Under the pieces are notes generated by a model. The model saw only the letters and a program-made list of their open reading frames with translations. It had not been told where the DNA came from and searched no databases. The position numbers and the translations under genes are program-made. Below are positions 16,292 to 27,235 of a stretch of 64,000 nt of DNA, piece after piece. This stretch comes from Bacteroidota bacterium (GTDB taxonomy: Bacteria; Bacteroidota; Bacteroidia; Cytophagales; Cyclobacteriaceae). Every line of letters begins with the position of its first letter. The stretch's first letter is position 1. The stretch covers positions 248,001-312,000 of the forward strand of contig JAFDYV010000004.1 in NCBI GenBank assembly GCA_018267275.1. Direction: 5' to 3'.

Positions 16292-16321
16292 TTAACAACT
16301 TAAACAAACATCGACTGACCT

Positions 16322-18157
16322 ATGTGTGGAATTGTAGCTTATGTTGGGCATCGCCAAGCCAGCGACATCATCATTAAAGGGTTGAAGCGCTTAGAATACC
16401 GTGGGTATGATAGCGCGGGCATTGCGCTGTTGAACAAAGGCTTGAATGTGTATAAGAAAAAGGGCAAGGTCTCTGAGTTAGAAAACTTCATCAAGGGCCA
16501 GAATCTCAATAGCACGATAGGCATGGGGCACACCCGTTGGGCCACCCATGGCGAACCCAACGATGAAAATGCTCACCCTCACTACTCAGCCACCAAAAAG
16601 TTGGCAATCATCCACAACGGCATTATTGAGAACTATAGTTCTTTGAAGCAAGATTTGCTTCGCAAGGGGCATCAATTCCTTAGCGAAACCGATACTGAAG
16701 TATTCATTCATTTCATTGAAGACATCAAAGAAAAAGAAGGATGCTCGTTGGATGAGGCCGTTCGTTTGGCATTGACAAAAGTAGTAGGCGCATACGCCAT
16801 TGTAGTGATGAGTTTAGAAGACCCAACATTGTTGGTAGCTGCTCGTAAGGGCAGTCCCTTGGTGGTAGGTGTTGGCAAGGGCGAGTTTTTTATGGCTTCA
16901 GATGCCACGCCCATCATTGAATACACCAATGAAGTGGTTTACCTCAACGATCAAGAAATTGCTGTGGTGAACAACGGCAAGCTTACCATCAAGAATACTG
17001 CGAACCTGCCACTTACACCTTACGTGCAAACAGTGGATTTGGAATTGGAGGCGATTGAAAAAGGTGGGTTCGAACATTTTATGATCAAAGAGATCTTTGA
17101 ACAGCCACGATCAATCAAAGATTGTATGCGCGGGCGGCTGGATTCGGGCTCAGGTAGGTTGGTGCTGGGCGGCTTACGCGATTACATCAATAAACTGGTA
17201 AATGCAGACCGCATTTTGATTGTAGCTTGCGGTACTAGTTGGCATGCTGGCTTGGTGGCTGAATATTTCTTTGAAGAGTTTTGCCGCATTCCTGTTGAAG
17301 TGGAATATGCTTCTGAGTTCCGCTACCGCAATCCAATTATTCGTGAAGGAGATGTGCTCATCGCCATTTCGCAATCTGGTGAAACAGCCGATACGCTCGC
17401 AGCCATTGATCTGGCGAAATCCAAGGGAGCAATCATTTTTGGAGTGTGCAATGTGGTGGGATCGTCAATTCCGCGAGCTACACACGCAGGTGCTTATACG
17501 CACGCAGGTCCCGAAATTGGGGTAGCTAGTACAAAGGCGTTTACTGCCCAATTGACGGTTTTGAATATGATTGCCCTTTCGGTAGCGCAACGCAAGGGCA
17601 CCATCACCGAGCAAAAGTTCCATGAGCTGATGGTGGAAATGGAGAACATCCCCGCAAAGGTGGAAAAAGCTTTGAAGCTCAACAGCCAGATTCAGACCAT
17701 TGCAGATGAGTTTAAGGACGCGCGCAACTTCTTGTATTTGGGTCGTGGTTACAACTTCCCTGTGGCCCTAGAAGGTGCGCTCAAACTAAAAGAAATTTCA
17801 TACATCCACGCAGAAGGTTACCCAGCAGCAGAAATGAAGCACGGACCGATTGCGTTGATTGATGAAGAAATGCCTGTGGTTTTCATCGCCACTAAGGACA
17901 GTAGCTACGAAAAGGTGGTGAGCAATATTCAGGAAGTTAAGGCGCGCAAGGGCCGCGTGATTGCCATCGTAACCGAAGGCGATACGCACATCCCTAAAAT
18001 GGCTGAGTTTGTAATCGAAGTACCACACACCCTCGAATCGCTGATGCCATTAGTTTCCGTTATCCCGCTTCAGTTGTTGTCATACCACATTGCCGTAATG
18101 CGTGGATGCAACGTTGACCAACCTCGGAATTTGGCGAAGAGCGTGACGGTGGAGTAA
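16322..18157 (+). CDS. glmS: Glutamine-fructose-6-phosphate aminotransferase (isomerizing)
   Basis: A 611-residue enzyme of normal length. The N-terminal Ntn-type glutaminase domain starts with the catalytic C2 (MCGIVAYVGHR) and includes GHTRWATHGEPN. Two SIS sugar isomerase domains follow (about 290-420 and 460-590), with CGTSWHAG, SQSGETADT and the C-terminal QPRNLAKSVTVE. It makes glucosamine 6-phosphate from fructose 6-phosphate and glutamine, feeding peptidoglycan, LPS and the UDP-GlcNAc used by the sugar operon in this window. It is probably transcribed from its own promoter. Confidence 0.97.
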   Translation: MCGIVAYVGHRQASDIIIKGLKRLEYRGYDSAGIALLNKGLNVYKKKGKVSELENFIKGQNLNSTIGMGHTRWATHGEPNDENAHPHYSATKKLAIIHNGIIENYSSLKQDLLRKGHQFLSETDTEVFIHFIEDIKEKEGCSLDEAVRLALTKVVGAYAIVVMSLEDPTLLVAARKGSPLVVGVGKGEFFMASDATPIIEYTNEVVYLNDQEIAVVNNGKLTIKNTANLPLTPYVQTVDLELEAIEKGGFEHFMIKEIFEQPRSIKDCMRGRLDSGSGRLVLGGLRDYINKLVNADRILIVACGTSWHAGLVAEYFFEEFCRIPVEVEYASEFRYRNPIIREGDVLIAISQSGETADTLAAIDLAKSKGAIIFGVCNVVGSSIPRATHAGAYTHAGPEIGVASTKAFTAQLTVLNMIALSVAQRKGTITEQKFHELMVEMENIPAKVEKALKLNSQIQTIADEFKDARNFLYLGRGYNFPVALEGALKLKEISYIHAEGYPAAEMKHGPIALIDEEMPVVFIATKDSSYEKVVSNIQEVKARKGRVIAIVTEGDTHIPKMAEFVIEVPHTLESLMPLVSVIPLQLLSYHIAVMRGCNVDQPRNLAKSVTVE

Positions 18158-18164
18158 ACTGGCT

Positions 18165-18962
18165 TTATTTAAACCAACCGGGTAACGTAAACAAATCATT
18201 TGCCGGTTGCAGCAAAAGCGTGTCGGGAACCGCGTGCGTAACAAACCACTCTGTACGGTAGAAAACGAGCAACAAATAAATAATGGGTATCGCAGAAAAC
18301 GCAAACAACAGCGTGAGCGACTTATCGGGATATCTTTTGCTGAGAACAAGGTAGATGTAGGCGGCAATTAAAAAAATCGCCAATGCTACCACAAAATACA
18401 AAGGGTTGATGGTAATCAAACGCGATTCGAATTTCTTCACACCATCTATTCCACCGGCAAGGTGGATGGCCGTATTTTTATCTCCCTCGTAAATAAGTTG
18501 AACGGCTACGCCATCATCTTGTTCCAATGCATTGAATGTGATACCTAAGGTTTGCGAAAGAGAGTCCAACGTAAGTTGTATTCCTGAAACTGCTCTCGCC
18601 TCTTTCAGTATTTTGTAGTCCAATATGCGCGCGCCATCGCCAAGTGAAACCACTAGCGGTGCATAAATATTCTCTTGCCGGATGGTCTCCTTGCCCTGAT
18701 TAAAAAAATAAAAATATCCACTGGTAACGTCTGAGCGGACTGTGTCTCCATTGGCCTTTAACAACAACAACGGAGCATGTGCTGCCTCACTTTTATCTAA
18801 AATGGTGGTGCGGGCAGGGTCGACAAAAAAAGTCGGTTTGCGCTCTTTGATTCCGATGTAAAGAAAGTAATAACCAAACACGATGGTGATGGCAATGGAA
18901 ATCACTGAGCTAACAATGATATCTTTTGACCGTGATGGAGTTGCTACTTTTTTGATGGGCAT
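18165..18962 (-). CDS. Membrane protein of unknown function
   Basis: A 265-residue protein if started at MPIKKVATPS (18962); an ATG at 19004 would add 14 residues. It has a membrane helix at about 17-37, an extracytoplasmic domain of mostly beta character, and two close helices near the C-terminus (roughly 185-205 and 213-232) followed by a short tail. I do not recognise the family. On the minus strand TATCTTTG (18968-18975) fits a -7 element but sits only 5 bases before the 18962 ATG. It is convergent with glmS and 72 bases behind the pirin gene. Confidence 0.65.
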   Translation of the reverse strand: MPIKKVATPSRSKDIIVSSVISIAITIVFGYYFLYIGIKERKPTFFVDPARTTILDKSEAAHAPLLLLKANGDTVRSDVTSGYFYFFNQGKETIRQENIYAPLVVSLGDGARILDYKILKEARAVSGIQLTLDSLSQTLGITFNALEQDDGVAVQLIYEGDKNTAIHLAGGIDGVKKFESRLITINPLYFVVALAIFLIAAYIYLVLSKRYPDKSLTLLFAFSAIPIIYLLLVFYRTEWFVTHAVPDTLLLQPANDLFTLPGWFK

Positions 18963-19034
18963 ATGAGCAAAGATATTTAATTTCTGCCTTACGCCAGACC
19001 CCATAAGTCACACCCCAAATGCTACCCACCGATT

Positions 19035-20048
19035 TTACGGGCGTTCGATTTGCCCACCAGGATATTTGGCAAACCGTGTCTCGTTCGCGGCATGTACATG
19101 CTCGGGCGATGGCCACGGCCAACCCCCAAATTCATCTTTTTGGTATTCGAAGAAAATTTGTTGAATGTCTGCTTGGGTATTGCCTACAAACGGCCCGTGC
19201 TGCGCTACTGGTTCATTGATCGCTTTGCCTTGTAACAACAACAAAGAACTGGGGGTCGCTCCATTTTTGATGTCGATGTTGACGTTGCTCTTTAGTTGTA
19301 TGGCAGCATGTGCACCAAACGCCTTTTCGGAAACTTGTATTTGGTCGCCCTCGTAGAAAAATACCGAGCGATTAACCACACTAGTAGATGCAGGCAGCTG
19401 CCAGCTTGCATGGGGTGATAATTGAATCAACCAAATTGCAACTTCATTGGTTGGATTGGCAGCCCAGGAGTTTGGTGCTGGCGAAGGGGCTTGATGGCCT
19501 TGATAATTTCCGGCCATCACTTTGACAAGTGTCTTAGCCCCGGCCTCATCAACCACTGTTACCACGGGTATGGTTTCGTTCCAAAGCATTGAAAAGTGTG
19601 GCTCAACCTTTTTACTTGCCTTTGGTAAATTCAGCCAAATTTGAAAAAGTTCTAGCGTGTTTTCTTTTTCTTGATTCAACAACGGAAACATCTCGCAATG
19701 TTGCACGCCCTTGCCTGCTGTCATCCACTGCACATCGCCATGGCCAAAACGGCCCGCTGCACCCAGTGAATCAGAGTGGTCGACAAATCCCTTTGTCACA
19801 ATAGTTACTGTTTCAAATCCGCTATGGGGGTGCGCGGGAAACCCAGGCACATTTGTACCGTGGTACATGCGCCAGCCTTCTTTATTTTCAGCAAAATCCT
19901 GACCGATGTTCCGGCCTGTTAATGAAGCCTGCGGACCGAGATGGCTGTTCCCTTTTGGATAGAAATCGAGATGATGGACACAAAATAAAAATGGGTCTTG
20001 CGTGGGCCAAGGGAAGCCAAGCGGCTTTACAGACAGAATGTTTGACAT
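19035..20048 (-). CDS. Pirin family protein (cupin)
   Basis: A 337-residue bicupin. The N-terminal cupin holds the metal site: HPHSGFET (H73, H75) and [10 protein letters not shown] (H117, E119), exactly the pirin pattern. Pirins bind iron; some have quercetin dioxygenase activity, others act as redox-sensing partners of proteins. The second cupin (about 190-310) lacks such residues, as usual. The length is somewhat above the typical 280-300. It is a single gene in divergent orientation to the large propeller protein. Confidence 0.88.
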   Translation of the reverse strand: MSNILSVKPLGFPWPTQDPFLFCVHHLDFYPKGNSHLGPQASLTGRNIGQDFAENKEGWRMYHGTNVPGFPAHPHSGFETVTIVTKGFVDHSDSLGAAGRFGHGDVQWMTAGKGVQHCEMFPLLNQEKENTLELFQIWLNLPKASKKVEPHFSMLWNETIPVVTVVDEAGAKTLVKVMAGNYQGHQAPSPAPNSWAANPTNEVAIWLIQLSPHASWQLPASTSVVNRSVFFYEGDQIQVSEKAFGAHAAIQLKSNVNIDIKNGATPSSLLLLQGKAINEPVAQHGPFVGNTQADIQQIFFEYQKDEFGGWPWPSPEHVHAANETRFAKYPGGQIERP

Positions 20049-20201
20049 AATAAGTAGTTTTTGTGGTCGATTAACAAAAGTCTAAGAACAAAGGTTTCTG
20101 TTTTTGTTTCACCATTCATCCATGAATTGGCAAAGCTCAGATTTTTCCAGAAGGTTTTCTCGTGATTTTTTATTAATTACGATGTTTCTAACCTTAACTC
20201 T

Positions 20202-23200
20202 ATGCAACGCATTCTTTTATTACTCTTTGCGACCCTATCGGTTGCAACATTCGCACAAAAAAATAAAACTACTACAGCGACCACACCCAAATTTGATGCC
20301 GACCAATTTAAAGGTATCAAGTGGCGCAACATAGGCCCTGGTCGTGGTGGTCGTGCCAATGCAATTGCGGGTCATCCAACTAATGAAAACGTATATTTTG
20401 TCGGTTACACCGGAGGCGGTGTTTGGAAGACAGAAGATGCGGGTATCGTTTGGAAAAACGTGTCCGATGGTTTTTTCAAAGTAGGTTCGATGGGCGATAT
20501 CGCCATCAGCGAAAGCGACCCCAACGTAATTTACGTGGGCACGGGCGAGCATGCCGTTCGCGGTGTGATGACTTCTTACGGTGACGGTGTTTACAAATCA
20601 ACGGATGGCGGAAAATCGTGGAAGAATATGGGGTTGGAAAAAACGCGCCACATTTCAGATGTGGTTGTTCACCCAATGAATTCGGATGTCGTACTAGTCG
20701 CTGCACAAGGACCTGTACACGGTGCAAGCCCTGATCGCGGAGTTTATAAATCGATTGACGGTGGTACAACTTGGAAGAAAACTTTATTTGTAGATGACAA
20801 CACAGGTATCAGCAGCTTAAGCATGGACATGACCAACCCGCGGATTTTGTACGCGGCAACTTGGCCACACAGACGCTACCCGTGGAAAGTGGAAAGTGGA
20901 CCGAACGCTGCCATTTGGAAATCGACTGACGGTGGAGAGACCTGGAACAAAATCGTGGAAGGGTTGCCCAAAGAAATGGGTAAGATTGGCGTGTCGGTTT
21001 CACGTGCAAATCCAAATCGTGTGTATGCGATTATCGAAGCTGAAAAATCAAAAGCTGGTTTATATCGCAGCGATGACGGTGGGAAAAAATGGACACAACT
21101 TTCTAGTGACAACAACATCACCGCACGTTCATGGTATTACATGGAGGTATTTGCTGACCCCATCAACGAAGACATCGTGTATGTGTTGAATGCGCCCATG
21201 ACGCGCTCCATTGATGGAGGTAAAACTTTTCAAGTGGTAACCGTTGGGCATGGCGATACGCATGATTTGTGGATCAACCCAAAGAAAAACACCAACATTG
21301 CTTTGGCGGATGATGGTGGCGGAGAAATTACGTTCAACTCCGGCAAAACGTGGTCAACGCTTGGCAATCAACCCACAGCACAATTTTATCGCGTAAATGT
21401 TGACAACCGCTTTCCTTATTGGGTGTATGGCGGCCAACAAGACAACACTTCGGTGATGATTAAAAGCCGAACCAACAGCATGGGCATTACCGTGAAAGAT
21501 TGGGTGAACGGCCCCGGTTGTGAAAGTGCCTACATCGCTTTCGATAATCCCAACAATCCACAGTTGTTTTATGGCGGATGCTACCAAGGCCAGGTAGATG
21601 TGTTGGATTCGCGGACGGATGAAGTAAAAGATTTAATGGAGTACCCCGCTACCAACTTGGCGTACGCACCCAAGAAAATGAAATACCGCTTCAATTGGAA
21701 TGCACCCCTCATCAACTCGCCACACGATTCGAAAACATTGTATCATGCCGCCAACGTATTGTTCAAATCTACCAATGGTGGGATTAGCTGGGAAAAAATA
21801 AGTGGTGACTTAACGCGTAACGACAGCACCAAACAAGATTACAGCGGTGGCCCCATCACCAATGAGGGAGCCGGTGGTGAAAACTACAATACGATTTATT
21901 ACGTCATCGAATCGCCACACGAAAAAGGTTTGATTTATACTGGTAGCGATTGTGGCTTGGTACACATTACCAAAGATGGCGGCAAGAGCTGGCAAAATGT
22001 TACGCCTGCCGGTTTGCCTGAGTGCATGATTCACTCTATCGAAGTATCTCCGCACGAAAAAGGTACGGTTTACCTCTCTGCTTCGCGCTACAAGTTCAAC
22101 GACTACTCAAACATGGCTTACAAATCAACCGACTATGGAAAAACGTGGACGAAGATTGGAAGTGGCGTTGAGGGAGATGATTTCATCAAAGTAATTCGTG
22201 AAGACAAAAAGGTGAAAGACATTTTGTACGCTGGCGCGGAACGCAGTTTTTATGTTTCTTTCAATGGCGGAACAACCTGGAATAAACTCCAATCGAATTT
22301 GCCAGTCGTGCCGGTAACAGATTTGATCATGCATGAAAATGATTTGGTTGCTTCTACGGCCGGTCGCGCGTTCTGGATTCTCGATGACCTTAGCCCGATT
22401 CAACAATCGAAAGGAGAGTTAAACGGTTTGGTAAAGATTTATGCACCAAAGCCCACCATCCGCCTTACGAGCTTTTCACCTGATTGGATGGTGACGCCTC
22501 CAGGCACGGGCCAAAATCCGATGAACGGTGTGATATTAACCTACCACCTGAAAGAAAAAGCCGATACAAGCAAAGTGAGCTTAGAGATCTTGGATATGAG
22601 CGGAAATGTGATTCGGAAGTATTCCAACAAAAAAGACGAGAGTGTAAAACCTACACCGGGTGGTGCGCCTCTATCGCCCGTTATTCCTGCAGAAGCTGGT
22701 ATGAACCGTTTTGGCTGGGATTACAAAACGGAAGCGTTACCCGATGTGCCAGGCGTTTATGTGTATGGCGATTTAGGCGGGCACCGTGTGGCACCTGGTC
22801 GGTACAAAGCGCGTATTAAGTTTAAGAATGAAATGTCTGAAACCGAATTTGACTTGGTGGCCGATCCGAACTTGGTGAACGTGACCGCGGCTGATTGGGC
22901 CGCACAACAACAAGTGATTCAGCAAGCAGAAGATGGTTTGCGCGACATTCACAACTCCGTAAATAACATGCGCAAAGTGAAAAAGCAAATCGAAGGATAC
23001 AATGAATTATTGAAAAATGACCCCAATGCAAAAGAGTTGATCAATACCGGAAAAGAAATCATGAAGAAACTGGAAAAATGGGAGAAGGAGTTGATTGAGC
23101 CCCGCTCAAAGAATTTTCAGGATGTCATCAATTTCCAAAACAAACTCAACTCTGAGTTTTTACAGATTCGCTCCACAGCCGATACACATGACCCGCGGGT

Positions 23201-23372
23201 AACGCAAGGGGTGCGCGATCGATTGGGTGATATTCAAGTCGATTGGTCGAAGCAGAAAAACGTGATGAACGAAGTAATCAACAAAGACATCAGCAACTAC
23301 AACAAGACTTTTAAAGAAAAGAATTTGCCAGCGCTTATCACGGAATTAAAAGAGACAGTGATTAGCAACTAG
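20202..23372 (+). CDS. Large secreted Asp-box (BNR/VPS10-like) beta-propeller protein, copy 1
   Basis: A 1056-residue protein with a signal peptide (about 1-20). At least six Asp-box motifs of the form S-x-D-G-G-x-x-W occur, such as [31 protein letters not shown] and [10 protein letters not shown], between residues 100 and 680. They build two seven-bladed propellers like those of sortilin and xyloglucanases. A C-terminal Ig-like part (about 750-890) and a charged helical tail follow. No sialidase arginine triad was recognised, so a hydrolase label is not justified. It is a paralogue of the protein at 56052-59147. No T9SS C-terminal domain is evident. Confidence 0.85.
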   Translation: MQRILLLLFATLSVATFAQKNKTTTATTPKFDADQFKGIKWRNIGPGRGGRANAIAGHPTNENVYFVGYTGGGVWKTEDAGIVWKNVSDGFFKVGSMGDIAISESDPNVIYVGTGEHAVRGVMTSYGDGVYKSTDGGKSWKNMGLEKTRHISDVVVHPMNSDVVLVAAQGPVHGASPDRGVYKSIDGGTTWKKTLFVDDNTGISSLSMDMTNPRILYAATWPHRRYPWKVESGPNAAIWKSTDGGETWNKIVEGLPKEMGKIGVSVSRANPNRVYAIIEAEKSKAGLYRSDDGGKKWTQLSSDNNITARSWYYMEVFADPINEDIVYVLNAPMTRSIDGGKTFQVVTVGHGDTHDLWINPKKNTNIALADDGGGEITFNSGKTWSTLGNQPTAQFYRVNVDNRFPYWVYGGQQDNTSVMIKSRTNSMGITVKDWVNGPGCESAYIAFDNPNNPQLFYGGCYQGQVDVLDSRTDEVKDLMEYPATNLAYAPKKMKYRFNWNAPLINSPHDSKTLYHAANVLFKSTNGGISWEKISGDLTRNDSTKQDYSGGPITNEGAGGENYNTIYYVIESPHEKGLIYTGSDCGLVHITKDGGKSWQNVTPAGLPECMIHSIEVSPHEKGTVYLSASRYKFNDYSNMAYKSTDYGKTWTKIGSGVEGDDFIKVIREDKKVKDILYAGAERSFYVSFNGGTTWNKLQSNLPVVPVTDLIMHENDLVASTAGRAFWILDDLSPIQQSKGELNGLVKIYAPKPTIRLTSFSPDWMVTPPGTGQNPMNGVILTYHLKEKADTSKVSLEILDMSGNVIRKYSNKKDESVKPTPGGAPLSPVIPAEAGMNRFGWDYKTEALPDVPGVYVYGDLGGHRVAPGRYKARIKFKNEMSETEFDLVADPNLVNVTAADWAAQQQVIQQAEDGLRDIHNSVNNMRKVKKQIEGYNELLKNDPNAKELINTGKEIMKKLEKWEKELIEPRSKNFQDVINFQNKLNSEFLQIRSTADTHDPRVTQGVRDRLGDIQVDWSKQKNVMNEVINKDISNYNKTFKEKNLPALITELKETVISN

Positions 23373-23395
23373 TGTATTCGATACAAACTTCAGAG

Positions 23396-23429
23396 GCACC
23401 TTGACCAAATAAGGCAAGGTGCTTTTTTT
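23396..23429 (+). terminator. Rho-independent terminator of propeller gene 1
   Basis: GCACCTTG (23396-23403) pairs with CAAGGTGC (23415-23422) around an 11-base loop, then seven Ts. It lies 23 bases after the stop codon and runs up to the end of the convergent SDR gene. Confidence 0.87.
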
Positions 23430-24339
23430 ACTTCAACGTTTCCGCTATCCCGGTTTTATAGTCCGTAGCCACCAGATTGAATGCTTTTTCAATTTTGGTG
23501 CTATCGAAGATGTAGTCGTTTTCGTATTGATACATCATCTCCACAAATTCTTTGAGCACGGGCACAAACAAACCAATCAAGCGCACACCAAATTTTGGAA
23601 GTACTTGTAGCTTGTAAGGTTTGTTCATGTAGTCGCAGGCCAAACGCACAAACTGCTCGCCTGTAATTTTTTCTTTGCTGGTGAGCGCATGCCACACTTG
23701 GTTGTAGGCAGACGGTGTGTTGGCCAACATCGCCACGCTCTTGCCAGCATCAGGGGTGTAGGTGAAAGTGTGAATTTTTTTTGGGTCACCAATCCATTGT
23801 GAGGTTTTACCTGCTTTCAATTTTTCGCTAACGGTAGAGTGCAGAATGCTGAGCAGCGCGTTGGGGCCATAAAAGTCTGCTCCGCGCACAATCATGGCAT
23901 CCAAGTTTTTTGCTTTCGACTCGTCCATCAACATGGTAGCAATTTTCGCACGCACTTCTCCTTTTTTGCTGGTGGGGTTATACGGAGTTTCTTCCGTCAT
24001 CACACCCTTCACATAGCCATACGAATAAACATTATCGAAGAAAACCAATTTGCTATTGTGCTTTTTGCACGCATCGATGACGTTGCGCATTAGCTTCGGC
24101 CATTGCTCCTGCCAAAGCGATGTTTTGTACGGCAGCCCCGCCAGCAGGTAAACAATTTCACTACCTGCCACCGCCTTTTCCGTTTGTTGGTAGTTGAGCA
24201 AATCAGCCGAGTAGGTTTCGTCTGTGATATTCACCGCCTTTGGGTTGCGACTTACCTGGCGAATGTGCTGCGTGTATTGGGGAAGGTTTTTTGAAAGCTC
24301 GGTGGCAATGACACCGTTGGCTCCGAGGATGGTTTGCAT
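23428..24339 (-). CDS. NAD(P)-dependent epimerase/dehydratase-like (atypical SDR) protein
   Basis: A 303-residue protein starting MQTILGANGVIATELSK, with a shortened Rossmann glycine motif (GANGVIA) and VYLLAGLPY, FFDNVYSYG and VRGADFYGPNALL, as in extended SDR proteins. The usual catalytic YxxxK is not visible: the region reads TPYNPTSKKGEVRAK. It may bind a nucleotide without standard epimerase chemistry. Substrate is unknown. It stands alone, 40 bases before the end of the next minus-strand gene. Confidence 0.72.
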   Translation of the reverse strand: MQTILGANGVIATELSKNLPQYTQHIRQVSRNPKAVNITDETYSADLLNYQQTEKAVAGSEIVYLLAGLPYKTSLWQEQWPKLMRNVIDACKKHNSKLVFFDNVYSYGYVKGVMTEETPYNPTSKKGEVRAKIATMLMDESKAKNLDAMIVRGADFYGPNALLSILHSTVSEKLKAGKTSQWIGDPKKIHTFTYTPDAGKSVAMLANTPSAYNQVWHALTSKEKITGEQFVRLACDYMNKPYKLQVLPKFGVRLIGLFVPVLKEFVEMMYQYENDYIFDSTKIEKAFNLVATDYKTGIAETLK

Positions 24340-24379
24340 GGCTATTGTGTTTAGTTGTTAAGACGCAATCCGTTTATTT

Positions 24380-25834
24380 TTATTTCGGTTGTAAATTGAA
24401 ATATTTAACTTCTTCATCGCTCCAGACGAGAAAGTTTAAAGGATACTTACTTCTCACGATTCGAATTTTTCTATTCAACTCTGGGTCAAAATTAAAAGAT
24501 GTAAAATCTTGTGGGGATAATGTAAGGCCAAATTGCTCCTTTACTTCCTTTTGCCAAATTTGAATATATGCTTTTCGAATCGCTTCTTGTAGTTGGATAA
24601 ATGTTTCATATGTTGATTCATCATCGACAAAAACGTCAAAAAACGATTGATCACGAATTCGTTCGATATCAAGAACTAAAGCGGATATTATTTCCGAATT
24701 GGTCTTGACACTATCGTTATACAATATGAGGTCGCGCTGTAACGCAATACTCGGTCGGTTTTTCTTCTTTAACAATTCAGTACAAGAGACAGGTGCAGAC
24801 TTTGGAAAATTACTTGTTGTGTCAATTTGACTAATTTCTTCGCAAACGGGCATCAACACCCAAGGTAAACCAACATGCCAACCTTGCGTACTTAAAAGAA
24901 GTTGCCGTGCATCAGCTTGCCGCAAAGCTTTAAAAAGTTTCTTTACCTCTCGCATGGGCATATGCTTGTCAATCGATAGCTCGATGTTGATGTTACTTTG
25001 TTCTATTTCCTCTAATCTTGAGCGATTTTCTAAAATCCAATGAGAGACCTGTTCAAATACGATAGTCCTGAAACCATCTCTTCCGTCAGCAACTATTACT
25101 GCCGAGTTCCTCGCGTGTTTTGAGAACCCCAAGTACAATTCAAAAGCCAAACTTCTTCGTTGAAGTCGGTACGCGAGGTTTGAAGCTGGAAAATTATAAT
25201 CGCAATAATATTCAGGAGTTCTTTTAGAAAGAGATGCGTTCAACGCGTTGTAATCGATAATTGGAGTAGAGGCAAGCAATAAGGAGAAGCCGATCTGAGA
25301 GATGCCAACTACAGCCATCGGCTTGGTGACTCTACTTTTGAAAAAAAGTCTGGCTTTTGCCCATTGATTGAAAAATAGCACAACCATCAAGAGAATAATT
25401 ATCCAATAGAACTCTGCATAGAAATGTATGTAATCAAAGAGCGGTAGGCTGATTGAAAGCAAGCCAAATAACACCGCGAACTTTACAAACCAATAGTTAA
25501 AGTTCCACTGTAGTCCATTGTGGTCTACCGAGATAGAATACTTCATATACCCGGGTATCTTTAAGAATCTAATCACAAAATCTGACCCAACAGCAAAACC
25601 AGTCAGTGTTGAAATAAATGCAAAAAAGAAGTTGTAAAACAATATCTCTTTTGATGATAGAATCATCAACCTTTCCATATCCATCATAAATGCTAAAACC
25701 CTGAACAGCTCTCTAAAACAAACGAGAAAAAAATAGAATAGCGTACTATAGGACAAGCCTATCAACGCACCTAAAAGAAAAATCTTTTTCGGTATATTGA
25801 GAGTTAGTTTTTTGGATAAAAAGCCTTTTTGCAT
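24380..25834 (-). CDS. Membrane protein with ExbD/TolR-like soluble regions
   Basis: A 484-residue protein that does not match a family I can name end to end. The first 200 residues hold about five membrane helices. The C-terminal part contains two stretches resembling the periplasmic part of Bacteroidota ExbD proteins: IELSIDKHMPMREVKKLFKA (with the following RQLLLST), and later DDESTYETFIQLQEAIRKAY with KEQFG and NRKIRIVRSKYP. Ordinary ExbD has one N-terminal helix and about 140-200 residues, so this would be a large fusion. The gene is visibly richer in A/T than its neighbours and diverges from the MATE gene with 29 bases between them. Confidence 0.6.
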   Translation of the reverse strand: MQKGFLSKKLTLNIPKKIFLLGALIGLSYSTLFYFFLVCFRELFRVLAFMMDMERLMILSSKEILFYNFFFAFISTLTGFAVGSDFVIRFLKIPGYMKYSISVDHNGLQWNFNYWFVKFAVLFGLLSISLPLFDYIHFYAEFYWIIILLMVVLFFNQWAKARLFFKSRVTKPMAVVGISQIGFSLLLASTPIIDYNALNASLSKRTPEYYCDYNFPASNLAYRLQRRSLAFELYLGFSKHARNSAVIVADGRDGFRTIVFEQVSHWILENRSRLEEIEQSNINIELSIDKHMPMREVKKLFKALRQADARQLLLSTQGWHVGLPWVLMPVCEEISQIDTTSNFPKSAPVSCTELLKKKNRPSIALQRDLILYNDSVKTNSEIISALVLDIERIRDQSFFDVFVDDESTYETFIQLQEAIRKAYIQIWQKEVKEQFGLTLSPQDFTSFNFDPELNRKIRIVRSKYPLNFLVWSDEEVKYFNLQPK

Positions 25835-25863
25835 CTACTTTATAAACAAATCTACTATTCTCT

Positions 25864-27219
25864 GTGCAAACAACCGCACCTGACCTCCGCCTTCAAACGG
25901 GCTATAAACAAATCCTGAATCTGGCGCTGCCCATCTCATTGGCGCTGGTGGTGCCGCAAATCAACTTTATCACCAACAACATTTTTTTGGGCGGTTTGGG
26001 CGAACAAGCGCTGGCTAGCGCGGCCATCACGGGCGTGTATTATTTAATCTTTGCCGTAGTCGGCAGCGGGCTCAACAATGGGTTACAATCATTGATTGCC
26101 CGCAAGGCGGGTGAGAATCAACCCAAAGAAATAGGGCGGCTGTTTTACCACGGGGTGTACGTGGCGTTGGGAATTGCACTGCTGGGGATTTTGATCAGTT
26201 ATGTTTTTGCACCCGTGATTTTACGGTCAACTATTCATAATCCTGTCATAGCAGAAGAAGTCATTGGGTTCATTCGCATACGTGTTTGGGGCCTGCCACT
26301 GCTTTATTTGTACGTGATGCGCAATGCGCTTCTGGTGGGTACCAATCAAACAAGGTTTTTGGTGTGGGGCACACTGAGTGAAGCTGTCGCCAACATCTTT
26401 TTCGATTATGCCTTGATTTATGGAAAGTTTGGAATGCCCGCAATTGGATTCAACGGAGCGGCTTACGCCTCTATCATTGCGGAGGGCGTTGGGTTGTTGG
26501 TCATTTATGCGGTGATCCACGCCAAAGGTATGCACAAGGCCTTTTCGTTTTTTGAAAGCTGGAGGCTAGAGTGGGATGTGATTAAGATGATTGTCATCAA
26601 GTCATCTCCGCTGATTTTACAATTTGCACTTAGCATTATTACTTGGGAATATTTTTACATTTTGATTGAGCACCATGGCGCGCGAGACTTGGCGGTATCC
26701 AACACCATGCGCAATGTGTTTGGCATTGCAGGCATTTTTGCGTGGGCGTTTGCTGCTACCTCCAACACGATGGTGAGCAACGTGATTGGACAAGGAAAAA
26801 AAGACGATGTGCTGCCGCTCGTTATCCGCATTTCAAAAATAAGCTTCAGCTTTTCTCTTTGCATCATGATTTTGTTCAACCTATTTCCCGAAGTGCTTTT
26901 GTCGCTGTTTGGTCAGGGTGAAGATTTTACTGCTTATGCCACCCCTGTTTTGCGCGTAGTGTCATCTGCATTGTTGCTCCAATCTTTTTCTGTGGTGTGG
27001 CTGAATGCTGTAACGGGCACGGGCAATACCGCGGTAAATTTGTTGATTGAATTGGTAACGCTGTTTCTATATACTGCTTATGTTTATTTTGTGTTGGAAG
27101 TTTGGAATTTGTCGCTAGTCTGGGGTTGGGTCAGTGAGTGGGTATATTGGATCAGCATGTTTTCGATGGCGTTTTTTTATATGAGGTCGGGAAAGTGGAA
27201 AAAAGGAGGATGTAAATAA
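25864..27219 (+). CDS. MATE family efflux transporter
   Basis: A 451-residue protein with 12 membrane helices in two related halves. The N-terminal ILNLALPISLALVVPQINFI and the SGLNNGLQSLIARKAGE block are typical of multidrug and toxic compound extrusion proteins, which export cationic compounds in exchange for H+ or Na+. The start is a GTG at 25864, only 29 bases from the divergent gene. The S41-like gene follows after 16 bases and may be co-transcribed. Substrate unknown. Confidence 0.88.
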   Translation: MQTTAPDLRLQTGYKQILNLALPISLALVVPQINFITNNIFLGGLGEQALASAAITGVYYLIFAVVGSGLNNGLQSLIARKAGENQPKEIGRLFYHGVYVALGIALLGILISYVFAPVILRSTIHNPVIAEEVIGFIRIRVWGLPLLYLYVMRNALLVGTNQTRFLVWGTLSEAVANIFFDYALIYGKFGMPAIGFNGAAYASIIAEGVGLLVIYAVIHAKGMHKAFSFFESWRLEWDVIKMIVIKSSPLILQFALSIITWEYFYILIEHHGARDLAVSNTMRNVFGIAGIFAWAFAATSNTMVSNVIGQGKKDDVLPLVIRISKISFSFSLCIMILFNLFPEVLLSLFGQGEDFTAYATPVLRVVSSALLLQSFSVVWLNAVTGTGNTAVNLLIELVTLFLYTAYVYFVLEVWNLSLVWGWVSEWVYWISMFSMAFFYMRSGKWKKGGCK

Positions 27220-27235
27220 GCTATTTATCTAAGAT

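Noticed and set aside
16197..16321. A glmS-type self-cleaving ribozyme before glmS
   Set aside because: That ribozyme belongs mainly to Firmicutes. The gap is only 125 bases, holds two simple inverted repeats and a promoter box, and I cannot place the ribozyme core pairing.
20049..20201. Promoter before propeller gene 1
   Set aside because: The gap has A/T-rich stretches (TTAATTACGATG) but no box pair matching the consensus on the plus strand.
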